Part shown: piece by piece, positions 36,289 to 49,163 of the stretch
How positions within the stretch are numbered: position 1 is the stretch's first letter
Layout: each line of letters opens with the position of its first letter
NCBI GenBank assembly: GCA_019054805.1
Contig: JAHQIY010000003.1
Location: 6,014,001 to 6,078,000, forward strand
Direction: 5' to 3'
DNA: 64,000 nt
DNA from: Brachionus manjavacas
Lineage: Eukaryota; Rotifera; Eurotatoria; Ploima; Brachionidae
The notes under the pieces: model-generated
What the model saw: the letters and a program-made list of their open reading frames with translations, nothing else
Told to the model about the DNA's origin: nothing
The model's database searches: none
Made by a program: the position numbers and the translations under genes

Positions 36289-39200
36289 TCAATCTTTGAC
36301 GTTATTTTCTTCTTCACGTTCGCTTTCATTTGAACAAAGGACATTTGCTTGAGATTGGGCGTAGAAAATTTGGCTCGAATTTCGGTCAAGCATACTCAAT
36401 GGAATAGAACTTTGTTTAAAGTTTGTTTTTTTGAATGGTTTTTGTAAGCTGGTAAAATATTTGTTATTTTTAAAACTTGGTAGCTTTCCAGTCTCATCTT
36501 CTTCATTTACAACAAGTTTAGAGTTTTTAGCAGAATCCATTGTGACTTCTTCTTCAATGTCTGAACCAGTATTAAAAGTTATAAACGGAGGTTTTTTATT
36601 ATTAGTCGGACTGGGTATTTGCTGAGGTGATTTTTCACCTTCTAAATTAAAAATCGGAGAGTGTCTATCATCGTCTCTGGATTTTTGTGAACCTGACTCG
36701 TCAGTTTTAACAATTTGATTAAGCATTTGGCTGATTATAACATGTTGGCTTTCTTCTGCCAATCTCAATATCTCGGACTCTTGTCTGGCTACAGCACTAC
36801 GGGCAGTATCATTTGAACAATAATCATTTAAATTTGCCATTTTGACATTATTAAATTTGTTTGCCGATTCATTAAGCTTCAAAACTCCAGATTTATTCAG
36901 AATCGATGGTGATGGAGGTCTATCGATATTACTCGTGTCTATACAGTCGGTAATGGATGTATATTCTGCTAGAGGCGGTTTAATGACTGGATGGAGATAA
37001 ACAAACGGGTGAAGTGTATATTGGTCAAGACCAGCCTGAATTTCGCAAGAATTTTGTTCCTGTTTGCCATCTGATTTAGATGTGTAGATGCTTTTTAATA
37101 TTTTGCCTGGCTCATCATCATCATCATCAGAAGTGTTGGAGTCACTTTCTTTTGTAGTGTCTCCTAAATTATCAGCCCTATTAACTGAATCTAATGAGGA
37201 TTCTGAAAGATTATTACTTTTTTTAAGGCCTGATTGTTTCTTCAAATATTCTTCTTCTAAACTTGATTTTAAATCGACTTGAGCTTTGCTTGCCTCAGTT
37301 AATTCTGAGTCTTTGCCATCGGAATGGGTTGACTCGCTGAATTTTTTGCGCCGTTCTTCGGCATTAAATATGTCTTCCAATTCGCTTTTTTTCTCAACGG
37401 AACTATTTTTATTTTTTGGACCATTTTCTACATTTGATATGCTTTTCATATATTTTGTGTTGTTCACAGGCGAACGAGACATTCTAGCTGGAACAGAACT
37501 GATAGGATGCAGATGGGAACGGTCGAATGACTCACATACGGTAATGTTTCGGCGCCGGCTTCTGTTAAGCAAACTGTATTGACTAGTATTAAGAAGATCG
37601 TAATGTTCGGAATTTTTCGAACTCAAGGAATTAGCTATGACATTGATCTTTTCCATGGTTTCATAAGCAAATTCCTCTAGTTTTTGTAGCCGTAGTTCAA
37701 CTTTATATAATGAGAGCTTGGTCATGTTTTCCTTGAAAAATATATCATCGATTCGAGCACTTATACTCTCAACTCTTAATAAATTGAAATGTTAAAAACT
37801 AGTTGAAAAAATTTAAAACTTTTTAATATAAAATAATCTTTAATTTTAATTTGTAATTAACTCTATACATCAATTTATAAAGAAAAAAGCGAATCATTTG
37901 GTTTGTTGATAATTCTTTTAGGACTGTCTTTAAGTAAACATTAAAGTTAACTTTCTTCCGTGGCAGGCCATAAGATCTTGATGTAGCCCACAAGGTTTCT
38001 CAAGGTGTTTTTTATCAAAGGCTTTCTTGAATTCAGTGAAATCTACGAAAAATGGACTGTTTCTTTGCAAAATTTGAACAATGATGTTGCTTAGAGTAAA
38101 TATCTGGTCGATTGCATCTTCTTCCTAGTCTAAATCCTAATATCTATTCTCTTTGATGGTTAATTGAAATGACTATTATATTTATGTAGTTTTTAGATTT
38201 CATTTACTTGACTTTCAACAAATCATAGACTCTTGGTTAATTATTTAAAGACTAAAAGACGATTGACACTTTGTATTTAGTTTTTAAAAAATATAGATAA
38301 TTATTTCAGGATTGTCTCTAAGGAAGTTATGAGCAGCCGAAGAATACATACCAAAAATTTACCAAATTAGAGTTGATTAATTCTCCATTTAGGAACTATT
38401 ATTTTTGAAAAAAAAATTAAAAAACTTGAGTTTAAGTAATAAAAGTTGAGGTTTGAGGGTGGCTTTAACTTCCTTAGAGACAATCCTGAAATAATTATCT
38501 ATATTTTTTAAAAACTAAATACAAAGTGTCAATCGTCTTTTAGTCTTTAAATAATTAACCAAGAGTCTTTGATTTTATGAAAGTAAGATATTATTGATAA
38601 AAGGTGCTTTTGCTAGACTACGACCACTGTGGAAGTCGGTCAGCTACAGCAAAAAAACGAAGCTTTGACTGTTCAATACTATAGCGAAACTTAAATTGAT
38701 GGACGAAAGCGAATTTTGGGAGATTTCTGAGACAAATAGAAAAATGCCTGAACACCATTCACACTAGAAGCCTAGGTGGGATTCTCCGAATACATTGGTC
38801 TGACACATTCTCAAACTATACCAAAGAACAAACTTCAAACGAATGAGTCAATGCATCAAGATTGAAAGACTGCGATGGCCTCAACATTTATTTAAAATGA
38901 AAGGAATACATATACCAAACAGATGGACACCTAAAAGGTAACAGAGGGTAAGACGAACATCAATTACTTAGAGGTCAAAAATCGGAATGAGCATGACATG
39001 GGAAGAAGGATTGGTAAAGGCAAAGGATCGACTTAAATGGAAATCAAAATTAACGATCCTATGCTCCACATGGAGCGAATATAAGAAAAAATAAAAAGAA
39101 AAGATGTTCCTTTTATGTGACCACACTGATCACAAACATTCAAGAAGCTTTAAAAAATTGCTTATTTATTTATTATTTCATCTGTTACGAGCTAAAGCTC

Positions 39201-42200
39201 TTACACATTAAAAAAATTAACTAAAATGAAAAAAGATAAATTGAAACAAGTAATGACCAGAGTTTAAGTATTGATCAATTTAAAAACTTAAAAAATTAAT
39301 AAAAAATTTTTTAGGAATTAAAAAAAAATTCAATTTATCATCGTGGCAGATAAATGATGATTCTTAATAATGATAATGAAAAAGAAGGATTTTATGAAAT
39401 CAATTAAAAAATTTAACTTAAACTAATGCCAAATTCGAGGGTTTCCGAAGGCAACTCAAGAGGTAATTGTTAAAAAAAAAGAAAGTTTTAGATCGTTTAG
39501 AATTTGGTGAACTTTATAAGAGTTCGAGGACCTAAAAATTTTACCATTCAAGTTCACATAAACAATCGATTTAGTTTTATTTTTATATTTTAATTTCATT
39601 TCACTAAAATCTTTTAAAAAAATTGTAAAAACCAAAATTCTTCAAATAATAGAATTAATTAAATTCATTCTTTAATTACTCTGGTGTTCCGCTTTTTGTT
39701 TTTACAACAATTTCAAAAAAAAAGAGATTAAGTTATCTAATTTTACGTATGTAAACTAAATTTACGTAAATAAAAGAAGTTTAAAAAGATTAATTTTTCT
39801 TTCAAAAAATCGTCTTTTTACTTTAATATTTTGGACAAATTTATTTTACATACAAAAGTTAAATTTTTTCATATTTGGTATAAACATAAATCAACAAATA
39901 CTAACTGATTTTTGGTATGATTGATTTTTTCTTCCATTTGGTTTTTGATCGATTGTTCAGAATCACAAGTGTACTCGTAGACGCAATTTTCTTCAAAATC
40001 ATGAAGCCTCTGAATCATGTCCTCACTCAAAAATGACTCTTTGTTTTAATTTTAAAATTTTGCTTACAAATCAAAGAAAAAGTAATTAAAACTCACTCAA
40101 TTTTCTGTCAAATTTTATCTTTTTTCCTGAACAAAGTCGAATAGAGTATTTTATTATTCTTAAAATAAGAATAAATAGAGTAAAAGGTGGTCCAAAAATT
40201 GGCTTGGCCTCATATGAAGTGACAAAATGATATCGCTGACACTTCCAAAAAAGTGCAGACTGTCGACTGATTCTCACAAAAGTGTTGCTAAATTTTTTTG
40301 GATAAAAAAAATTTTAGGATTTTTTTTTTAATTAAAATACTTGAAAGAAGCTATTAGAATAGATAAAAAAAGTAAACAAGCCACAATCATAAAAATTGTC
40401 ATGGTTATTGGTGTAATCCAATGTCCAGGTTGGCATTCAGGTGAATTAGGATTGTTTTCCATATCACATATAGCTTTTAGAAACTCAAGTTAAGGAAGTT
40501 TACCAAATAATAAAAAGGATTTACGATCAATTGTATCTGCATAAACTTCACCATACAACATGAAGTACGGTTCTAAGAAAACTCCTTTTACCAACTCCCA
40601 TCGGAATTCTTCGTTTGGATATTTAATCGCTTGCCTGGACAAACCGAAGCACATTAACAGAATGACCAAAATAATGATGAAATTTAGTAAATCAATTAAC
40701 TGTTAAAAACAAAATTTAATTTAATTTTAATCCAGCTAAAAGCAAATACCATTCGCGAAGCAATGATAATCAATGGACCAACATATTTGTTGATTAGTAA
40801 AAACTCCATCAATTTTATGACCCAATAAATCGTGTTTACACAATAAATTAGTCTTGCTGTTACTTGGAGCTGTTTAACATTTGAGACACGGAACGACAAC
40901 GCTATCAGGATGCTAATGATAAAAATAAAATCCAAAGAATTCATGACTTTTGAGAAAAAAATCTTTATTTTTCCGGAAAATCGTGGTGAGTCTGTTTGAA
41001 GTAGCTTAAATTTTTTCAAAACAATTATAAGTTATTTCAAAAATTTTGATGTGTATCAATTTGTCAATATTGGCCTGAATAAAGATAAAAAGTAAAATTA
41101 AATCTAATAGTTATAGTTTTGCCAATTATTTTGTTTTCTTACTGAAATTAAAATCATTAAAATATTAGGACACTTATAGTTAGTTAAAATTGTACAAGTT
41201 AAAATCTAATTTAAAGTCAAAATAAAGTTTAAAAAAATTAAAACCTCATTTTGTAAAAATTATTTGTAACATAATTTTGATGACTTGAAACACAAAAATG
41301 AGGTACATAAATTTTTCACCTAAAGTAAATTAAGCATCTCTTCAGCATCTTGAAGTTGATGAACAATTCAAAAAATTCATCTTTAGATATTAAAATTAAT
41401 CTTTATATAAATCAATAACTAATTAATTGATAACTTATTTTTGGGTGAGGATTAGAAGCAAATTAAAAAAATTGAAACTAAAACACAAAGCATAAAACTA
41501 TAGCTGCCAGAAATATTTTTTTAAATGTTAATCAGCACATAATAATTCTTGTTTCCTTTACAAATGTAATTTATTAACTTTTTTAATTGATTTTCAATTT
41601 AAATTTTGTTATCATATTTTTTTTAAAATAATAATAAAAAATATCTAGAAACTACCAATAATCAGTAATTAGACTGAAATTGGAGTAAAATAATATTTAT
41701 ATTTGAAATGAAAAAAGAACAATGTTTTATTTATATTATTGTCTTAAATTTTTTTATATAACTTTTTAATGATTTTATTTTGATTTAAATAATTAATTTA
41801 TGTGATCTTCACAATTCATTATAGTCGCTATTTATTTGTTATTAATCGTAAGCCTTCATTTTTTGGTAAAGTTTATTTTGAAATATTTATTTCAAGACTA
41901 TTGTTAGGAAAGATTAATTCATTTTATTAATTATTTCGAATTTAATTTTTTAATTTAATCAAGAATGGTATACACAAATACTTTTGAAAAAAAAATTCAA
42001 AATAAACTTTACAAAATAAGTTAATCCATTTAAATTTTAAAATCGATTTTATCAATGAATTGAGAAAATTTTTTTTTTAATTATTTTATTTTCTAAATGT
42101 TCATAACATGTAAAGAATTTAGATTAAAATTTTTTGAATCTATTCAAAAGTTGCTAAATATATGAGTAAAAATTGAGCCTGTTGATATTTTATTAAATAA

Positions 42201-45200
42201 ATTAAAATCAAAGAAATCTTTTAATACTTTTGCTTAATGGTACTTTTTATGCGACTTGAATGCAGTATGCTGATACGGATAACTGAAGAAAAAAAAACAG
42301 TACAATCCTTTTCCTAATAACATCTATTTTAAAAAAGTTTAAGGGAATGTGATATAATTAAATTATTTTTAATTGACTTTTTGAATTTCTTTTTTTACTA
42401 ATTTTAAATTAATGGTGAAAGGAGTTTAACTGCTAAAAACCTTGTTTAAAAACTAAATATAAGAGTAAATAAAATAGGTAAGTAGTATTCTTTATACCAA
42501 AAGGTTCTCACAATTATTTTGAGATACCTTCCCTATTAGCTTTAACTTTATTAAATTAACTTTTATTATTTTTAATGCCAAAATATGTTAAAAAATCTTC
42601 CATTTTAAATAATCTTTACAAGAACAAGATTGTTTATTCATGTACAAAAATTATTTGCCATTATATTTATACAATTTACGATCAACTCTTTTCAATTCAT
42701 TAGTTTTTAAAAAATATCTGTTAATATGTTTTGACATAGCTGTAATTTCAGTTGGAACACAACTAAATTCGTCCAGATTAATGAATAGTATTTGACCAGA
42801 TCTCTTAAACAATCTGAAATCTATAATATACCCTTTCTATTTATAAAATCGCGTTTTATTGACTGATAAATACTACTCAATATGGCTAAATTTAAAAAAT
42901 GGTTATCAAGTGAGACTAAATTTAAAAAATCTAGAAAAAAAATTATCTCAAAAAATTTGTTTGGTAATATGAATTTAAATTTTTTTTTTAACTCAACAAC
43001 AAACTTTATGTGTATGTTTATACAGTTGTGTGCTGGTCAGACTCGAGTGTGTTGTGGTTAGGGAGACTAATAAGGAAATGAACTTTTAAAGAACTTTTGT
43101 GAACTTTTTTTATAATAATTTCAATCTGCAACATAGAACTAAAAAAAATATTAAAACTTACCTCAATGATTTTGTCTAAACCATAAGAAAATATGTATAT
43201 CAGAACAAATATTTCGAATATCGAAGGATTTTTAGGCGTTTTTTGTAGAACAACATATGTAAAACACATTAAAAAAAATATGTACAAAAATGTATTCTGC
43301 CAAAATTTTGTAATGGGCGCGTTGTAAAATTCGTAAATTTTTTTTCCCAAACGAAGTTTATTTGCCTTTTTGCGTACAAAAAAATTCAAGGTTTTTCGCT
43401 CTTGACTTAGTTGAGCATCTATTTTAAAATTATTCTTGTTTAGTTTATTTCCAGTTTGAATATTATTGCCACAAGATGCATTGTTTTTCATGTCATACAT
43501 TTCTATAAATTGTTCTGGTGAAATTTTTGGGCTCTTCACATCATGGTTGGGATCAGAATCCAAAAGATCTATGTTGGATGCGTCTGCCAGCTCAGTGGGG
43601 TTTGTCTGATGCTTTGTGAAATTGTCGATCAGATCTTCCAGCCGATTTTCTGACTCGCCACTACTTATACTGCTAGATTCTTGTGCTTCCAGTTCCTGTT
43701 CATGTTCTTCTTGAGTTTGCGGCATATACTGAAGCTCTTTTGCAGATTTAAATTCAATTGCAAAAATTGCTGGCGGAAAAATTAATGCTGTGATAACTTT
43801 AAAAGTTACATTCTTTCTTATTTTCATACCACCCATCCATAAGTCACTAATAAGCAATTGACATGCTGCATGAGATAAGAAATCTTTTAGATTAGCACTA
43901 ACAGCTAAATTGAGACATGTCCAATGACTCCAATTCACCAAATCATAGGTCAAAAGTTGGCTGGTCAGTGTATCGTCTTCTTTATGTGCCTTGTCCAAAA
44001 TTCCAATGGCCAAAGTTGTAAATTCTCTTTTTTTAAAAAATCAACTTTTTTTTTTTTATTTTAAAATGCATACTCTGCATAATGCTTGAACTCATCAGAT
44101 ATTTCAGAATCTAAATCGTCTAGTTCTGCCTCGCGAGCCAAAGCCTTGTTTAACTTGGCTGCAACCAGCGCCTTTGCTAAAGTCTCTTCACCTCTTTTGC
44201 ATACAAACATTGCCATTTTGTGACGTTTCATCAACACTGCCCATATTAACAACTCATTGTACGGATAATCAAAAAAATCCTTTTTATCTAAACAATCATT
44301 GTTTGAAATGTTGTTGATTTTTATAGAAATATTTCCCTATTTTAAAAATATTTAATAGATAGTTTCTATTAATTACTAATTTTTTTAATAATCTTTAATA
44401 CCGTTTTGGTCAAACTTCTCAAGTAGCGAGTTTTGAATTCTCGTTTTGAATACTCAGAAATGTATCCGCTGCCGATTAATTTTTCTACTACCAGACCAAT
44501 ATCAATTAAATTAATGTTGTGATTTGAATCAATTTTCTTCAAAGGCATGGATTAAAAATGAGGTTTAAAAATTTCCAAAATTATACTTTTATCACATCTT
44601 TTACAATCAGCATTAAAGTATTTGATGGTCCTTTTTTCTGGAAAAATAAAAATTATCATAGTTTTATTTTATTAATGTCTAATAAAATAGGTATTTTTTA
44701 TTTGTCAGTAAACTAAGAAATGATGATCATTTCTTAATATAAAATGCTTAATTTTTTCGCACAAAATTTTTTATTTTTTTTTTGGCCAGTTTACTTATCT
44801 GTTAATTTAGACTTTAATTCTTCAAAAAGAATTAAAAAAAAATTTTTTTCTTGAGAAATCTTTTAAATTTAAGAATTTTGACGATAAAATATTAAAAAAA
44901 GTAAAATTACCATATAAAAAATATTTTGAAATATTTGTATTTATCTTTTTTAGTCAAGAAATAAAATTTTGAATATATGTTTTTTTATTTTTTGTTGTAT
45001 CTATTTTATCCTTTTTTTTAGTTCATCTCATCGAAAAACCAAACTTTTAACTGAAGATTTGCTAATAAAAATGCTTCTACTAACACTTAGCTGACTTAAA
45101 TAGATTGATAGGATTAACTTAGTTTAAAAAAATTGAATTATTACTCAAAACCATGAGGATTTTATAAATTTAAAAATTATTCTTTAATACTCACACAATT

Positions 45201-47315
45201 GTACAAATCATGAATGCGTTTAAAAGTAAGAAATTTTTGAAGATTTACTCCATATTCCAACAAAAGCTTAACAAAATCCACTTTGTCTTGAGACAAAGCA
45301 TCAAACATTTTCTCTTCTAGAACATTTTTCTAAAAGTAAGAAAAATTTAAAAAATTAAGCAAAGTGAATGGAAAAGATGTCTTACCTCATTATCAGAACC
45401 AGTTAAAAATATGTATTTTCTAGCCACATCGGGTCTATTCCAACTCATAATTGTTTCAAATTGCTTACTCAATTGAAGATCTATGACCTTTAAGCTAGCT
45501 GTCAAAATAGCCAAATCAATTTCCTGATTATACTCATCACCAAGTCTATATATTGATATCTTTACAATTTTTTTAAAAAAATTTTAATTAAAAAAAATAA
45601 AAAATAATACCAATTCTTTATTAGCAACACAATTCATTAACTGTATGAATAAATAATCCGCTTGATCTTTCGAATAAGCAAACGTTTTCATAATTGTTGA
45701 TATTAATTGCTCTTGAACGTCTGAATCCATAATTCTTAAAAAATAAGAAAAACTATAAAGAATTATTGCTAGAAGTCTTAAATTACGGCCTCTTAGTCTG
45801 TGGATTAATTTGAACATATTTATGAGTAAAAGACAACAAATCAGCAGCTCTACCACTTCCGTCACAAATGACCACAGGCACTGGTGGTTTGTCATGCACA
45901 TTAACCAGTACAGTTTGAATAGTGTTAGTTCCGCCTTCGATTACAAGACAAACAAGAGGAATTGTATGATGATTTTGTAAAGTTACTAAAATTATTAAAA
46001 TTTATTTTTTGGATTAAAATAAAATTTGTTTTAGAAACTTTTTTCTTCAATAGTTACGTCAAACATTTTAGGCCCTTTTATTGAAAAAAATGTAAAAGAC
46101 ATTGCCAAAAATATTTAATTCTTACTAAAATCAAAATCCATAAAAATTTCCGATTTATGTCGAGATAAAAATCGTTCAAATCTTCTTCTAAAATTAATTT
46201 CACATCCATATTTACCCACTGTTCCGTCATCAACCAGCAAAAAATATGAATGACAATTATTTAAATTAAAGCTATTAGCCGAATTAAAAGTGTTGTTTGA
46301 ATAATAAGGAACTTCGATCTTTGAGAATATAAAAATCTGATTTAAAGCTAAAAAAAATTTAAAACCTAATTTACCCCATATCCGATCAGCGACTCTTTTT
46401 CATTCACAACTCCCCATGGGGCAACGCCAATAACAATCACATTGGTTCTAGCTCTGGGAAAATTTTCCTTTAAAATATCGCCAATATGCTTCACTACACC
46501 TTAATATCAAAAGTTAATTTTTAAATAAAAAAAATGATCTTTAGTTTAACCAGTATCTGTTCCCGCTGTAATTATCCATATATGAGAAGTATTAGCTACT
46601 TTTGCTAATCCTCTTTGAATAGCTTGTTTTAGTTTAGTTTGAATGCCGAAGTTGGCAATGCCACCATGAACAGAAATGATCAGGTTAGGAAGCTCCAATT
46701 GCCAATAATTTTTCAATAATTTAACTATATTTTGAGGTTTTGTGTCAAAAGACATTCTTATATACTTTTTTTTTAAATATAGATACAAAATTTCTTATCT
46801 TATTTCATTTAAATTACTTCTGCTTTTCCAGTATACATATCAGCTCCCTGAAACTCAATTGTTCCAAACGCATTTGTTGGAAAAGTTTCTGTGCAGCTCT
46901 GAATTTTCCATACATCTGGTTCATTATCATTATTGCTTGTAATTTGTTTTCTTCTTTTATTCTTATTATTTAAATTGGTCAGAGAATTAGAATAAATTGC
47001 TCTGTGGTCATCATTGCGTCGTCCACATCCACATCTAAAATTTAAAAGATGCTGAATCGAGAATTAATAATTTAACAATTTTCTAGAAATTCACTTTTAT
47101 AGCAAAGGTAAATAAATTTTAATCAAAAAATAATTACTTATCACTGTAAGATTTTGATGCAACAAAATGAACACACTCTCGTCGCGTAAAAGTCTTTGAG
47201 ATCCATTCACGAATTGATTCACGATTTTCCTAGAAAATTGAAATCATTTAAATTGAAATTTTATAGCCATTTCCACGTCATTTACTTCATCTTGGAGCAG
47301 CGAGTCGAACTGCAT
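36289..47315 (-). CDS. TRPM-family cation channel (TRPM-C), TRPM1/3/6/7-like
   Basis: Runs from the ATG at 47315 ([10 protein letters not shown]) to a stop at 36289. The N-terminus shows [10 protein letters not shown] and CGCG; the SLOG region shows NLIISVHGG and [11 protein letters not shown]. The exon to about 43160 holds [18 protein letters not shown] and [18 protein letters not shown] (S1), both near-family signatures. S3-S4 lie in 41019-40750. The pore reads [16 protein letters not shown], then after a short intron [19 protein letters not shown], which parallels the TRPM1/3/6/7 filter and its Cys pair. The TRP box is [20 protein letters not shown] near 40240. After coiled-coil exons (about 40030-39910 and 37784) a single large exon (to 36289) encodes about 480 low-complexity, Ser/Asn/Glu-rich residues and no alpha-kinase. 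It lies in the opposite orientation to TRPM-A and TRPM-B and is much less like them than they are to each other. Introns at 37785-39905 (repeats) and about 41040-43150 (nothing seen) are unusually long. Confidence 0.9.
37945..38165 (-). mobile_element. RTE-like reverse-transcriptase fragment in a TRPM-C intron
   Basis: The minus strand encodes [20 protein letters not shown], then [20 protein letters not shown], matching the RT block with the first catalytic region of RTE-like elements (D.IF.LR..I, FIDFEKAFD). Frameshifts are present. It sits just left of the 102-bp inverted repeat. Confidence 0.75.
38228..38567. repeat. 102-bp perfect inverted repeat (foldback element) in a TRPM-C intron
   Basis: Arms 38228-38329 and 38466-38567 are exact reverse complements over 102 bases by eye; outside them similarity continues with mismatches for about 20 bp more. 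The spacer is 136 bp and AT-rich. Perfect arms of this length can form a long hairpin in the pre-mRNA. No open frame inside. Candidates: a foldback transposon, a MITE, or a recent inverted duplication. Confidence 0.93.
38640..39095 (+). mobile_element. RTE-like retroelement C-terminal fragment in a TRPM-C intron
   Basis: The plus strand, with frameshifts, encodes [16 protein letters not shown], then [27 protein letters not shown], and [11 protein letters not shown]. This is the post-RT signature (RLRW.GH..RM ... A.DR..W) of RTE-like elements. Its orientation is opposite to the RT fragment on the other side of the inverted repeat. Confidence 0.8.
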
Positions 47316-49163
47316 TTTTAGAACCGTTTAATTAATTTAAGACTTTTAAAATTAAATTTTTTAAAATATTTATATCATGTAATATCTAATAAATTATTTA
47401 AATAAATTGGTAGAAAATTTTTAGACTAAAAGTGTAATGAATTGTTTGTCAGTTTAGAAAGCGTTTCATGGAATATGTTGTTAATTATGATTTTAACTCA
47501 AAAAATATTTTTTAAGTTAACCAAAAAAAATAACAAGATTTTAAACATAATGAATATAAATTTTTAGAAAGTATTGTAATTATATTTTGATTAAATTTTC
47601 AATCAAAATCATTACGCTTTCTTACATTGTTCACTGAGTAAAATTACAAAATTAAGTTAACTTTAAAAAATTTCACTTTAATGCAAAATGAATTAAGAAA
47701 ACAAAAAATAATAAGCCTAACAAAGCTATTTTAATTCTAAAAATAAATGACCTTTTTATTTTAGCTAAGACTTGCTTGAATATTTTCCTGTTAAAATTTT
47801 TCAAATAACTAGAGTATTTTTATTTCCTTTAAAAACTCGAATCAAAATATTGACAGATAGTGGTTTTATTAAATTTATGATTTGAAAGCTCATCGATAGA
47901 ATAAAAAGAATAAATGAAATTTCAAATTGTGCGACAATTTTTCTGAAAGCTGGACAAATTTTAGAAAATGAAATAATCTATGTTTATTTTTGCTTTTTTA
48001 GAAAACATTAATTATTGTAAATGCCTATGTGATTTTATGGAAATTAAATTCCTAGGTCGAATATTAAACTAAAACAATATCATGAAAAAATTAAATTTAA
48101 ATTGATTTTTGAGAATCAATTTTTTTTCAATACAAATCGGTATTTAAGGAATCACGTTAAAATTATTAATTCATGTTAATTTATTTTCTAGAAAAAATAA
48201 AATTAAAGAATTAAGAATATGTTTGGAATTAATAAATAAGAAAAAAGAGCTTGTTTAAAGCCATGAATTTTGCTTAATAAATTTTCAACATAAATAAAAC
48301 TAAAAGTTAAACAAAAGAAATTTTTGCAAAATATTTCTTTATATCTAATTTTTTTCTTTATATTCAAAATATTTTACAATTTTTGAATTTTGCTGATTAA
48401 TCTTGACAAATCATAAATCTTAAACATTTTACTTAACTTCCTTTTTTTTAATAGCAATAAGTGTTTTCAAAAGGAAGTAATCAGAATTTTTTATCTGAAT
48501 TTTAATAATAAACGTAAAAAAAAAGTATTTAAAAGTTTTTTTTTGAGCTAAAAATATATTATAACGAAAATAAAAATTTGCTTTTATCTTAAAGAATTCA
48601 AGAAAGCCGGTTCAAATGAAGGCTTATCTGCCATTTCGACTTCCGTGGGATAACCTCAAAAACTTTTTGAAATAATTAATTAAAAAAATAATTAAAAATA
48701 ATTTTTTCCTATCCTTAAATTTATTTTGTTTCAGTAGTTGTTGAACTGAATTTATTTACGAACAAAATTTTTTTTTAAGATGAAAATATTTTTACAAGTT
48801 ATCATGCATTAGGTTCAAAAAATATTTTAAGAATTATCTTGACATTTTTTATTTCACAATTATTTAATTAATTTGTTTAATTAATTAAAGCATAAAGAAT
48901 ACTTTTGAGTAGCTAAACATTTTAAATTTTAATTGAAAATCTTTGAATTCTTTCATTCCAAAGAAAATTTCACAATAAAATTTTTATCTGTTCCATGATT
49001 AATTCGGACAGTTTTTTTTAAGCTTTGTTTATAATTTAATTAGAAGATTTGACTTAAATCCAAGAAATTTGATAACATTTCTAGTAATTAAAAATATAAT
49101 ATTCAGAGTTTAAAGGAAAAAAAATTTTATTCGGTTTACTTCTGCTTATTACAATTATTAAAT
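47316..49163. other. Intergenic AT-rich DNA upstream of TRPM-C
   Basis: About 1.85 kb between the TRPM-C start and the GPCR stop, both genes on the minus strand. It must include the TRPM-C promoter. I see no genes, no repeats with clear borders and no distinctive motif. Confidence 0.6.

Noticed and set aside
36431-37582. Several plus-strand open frames
   Set aside because: They are mirror images of the Ser-rich last exon of TRPM-C.
36289-47315. TRPM-C as a TRPM6/7 channel-kinase
   Set aside because: The whole C-terminal exon is low-complexity; no alpha-kinase motifs are present before the stop at 36289.
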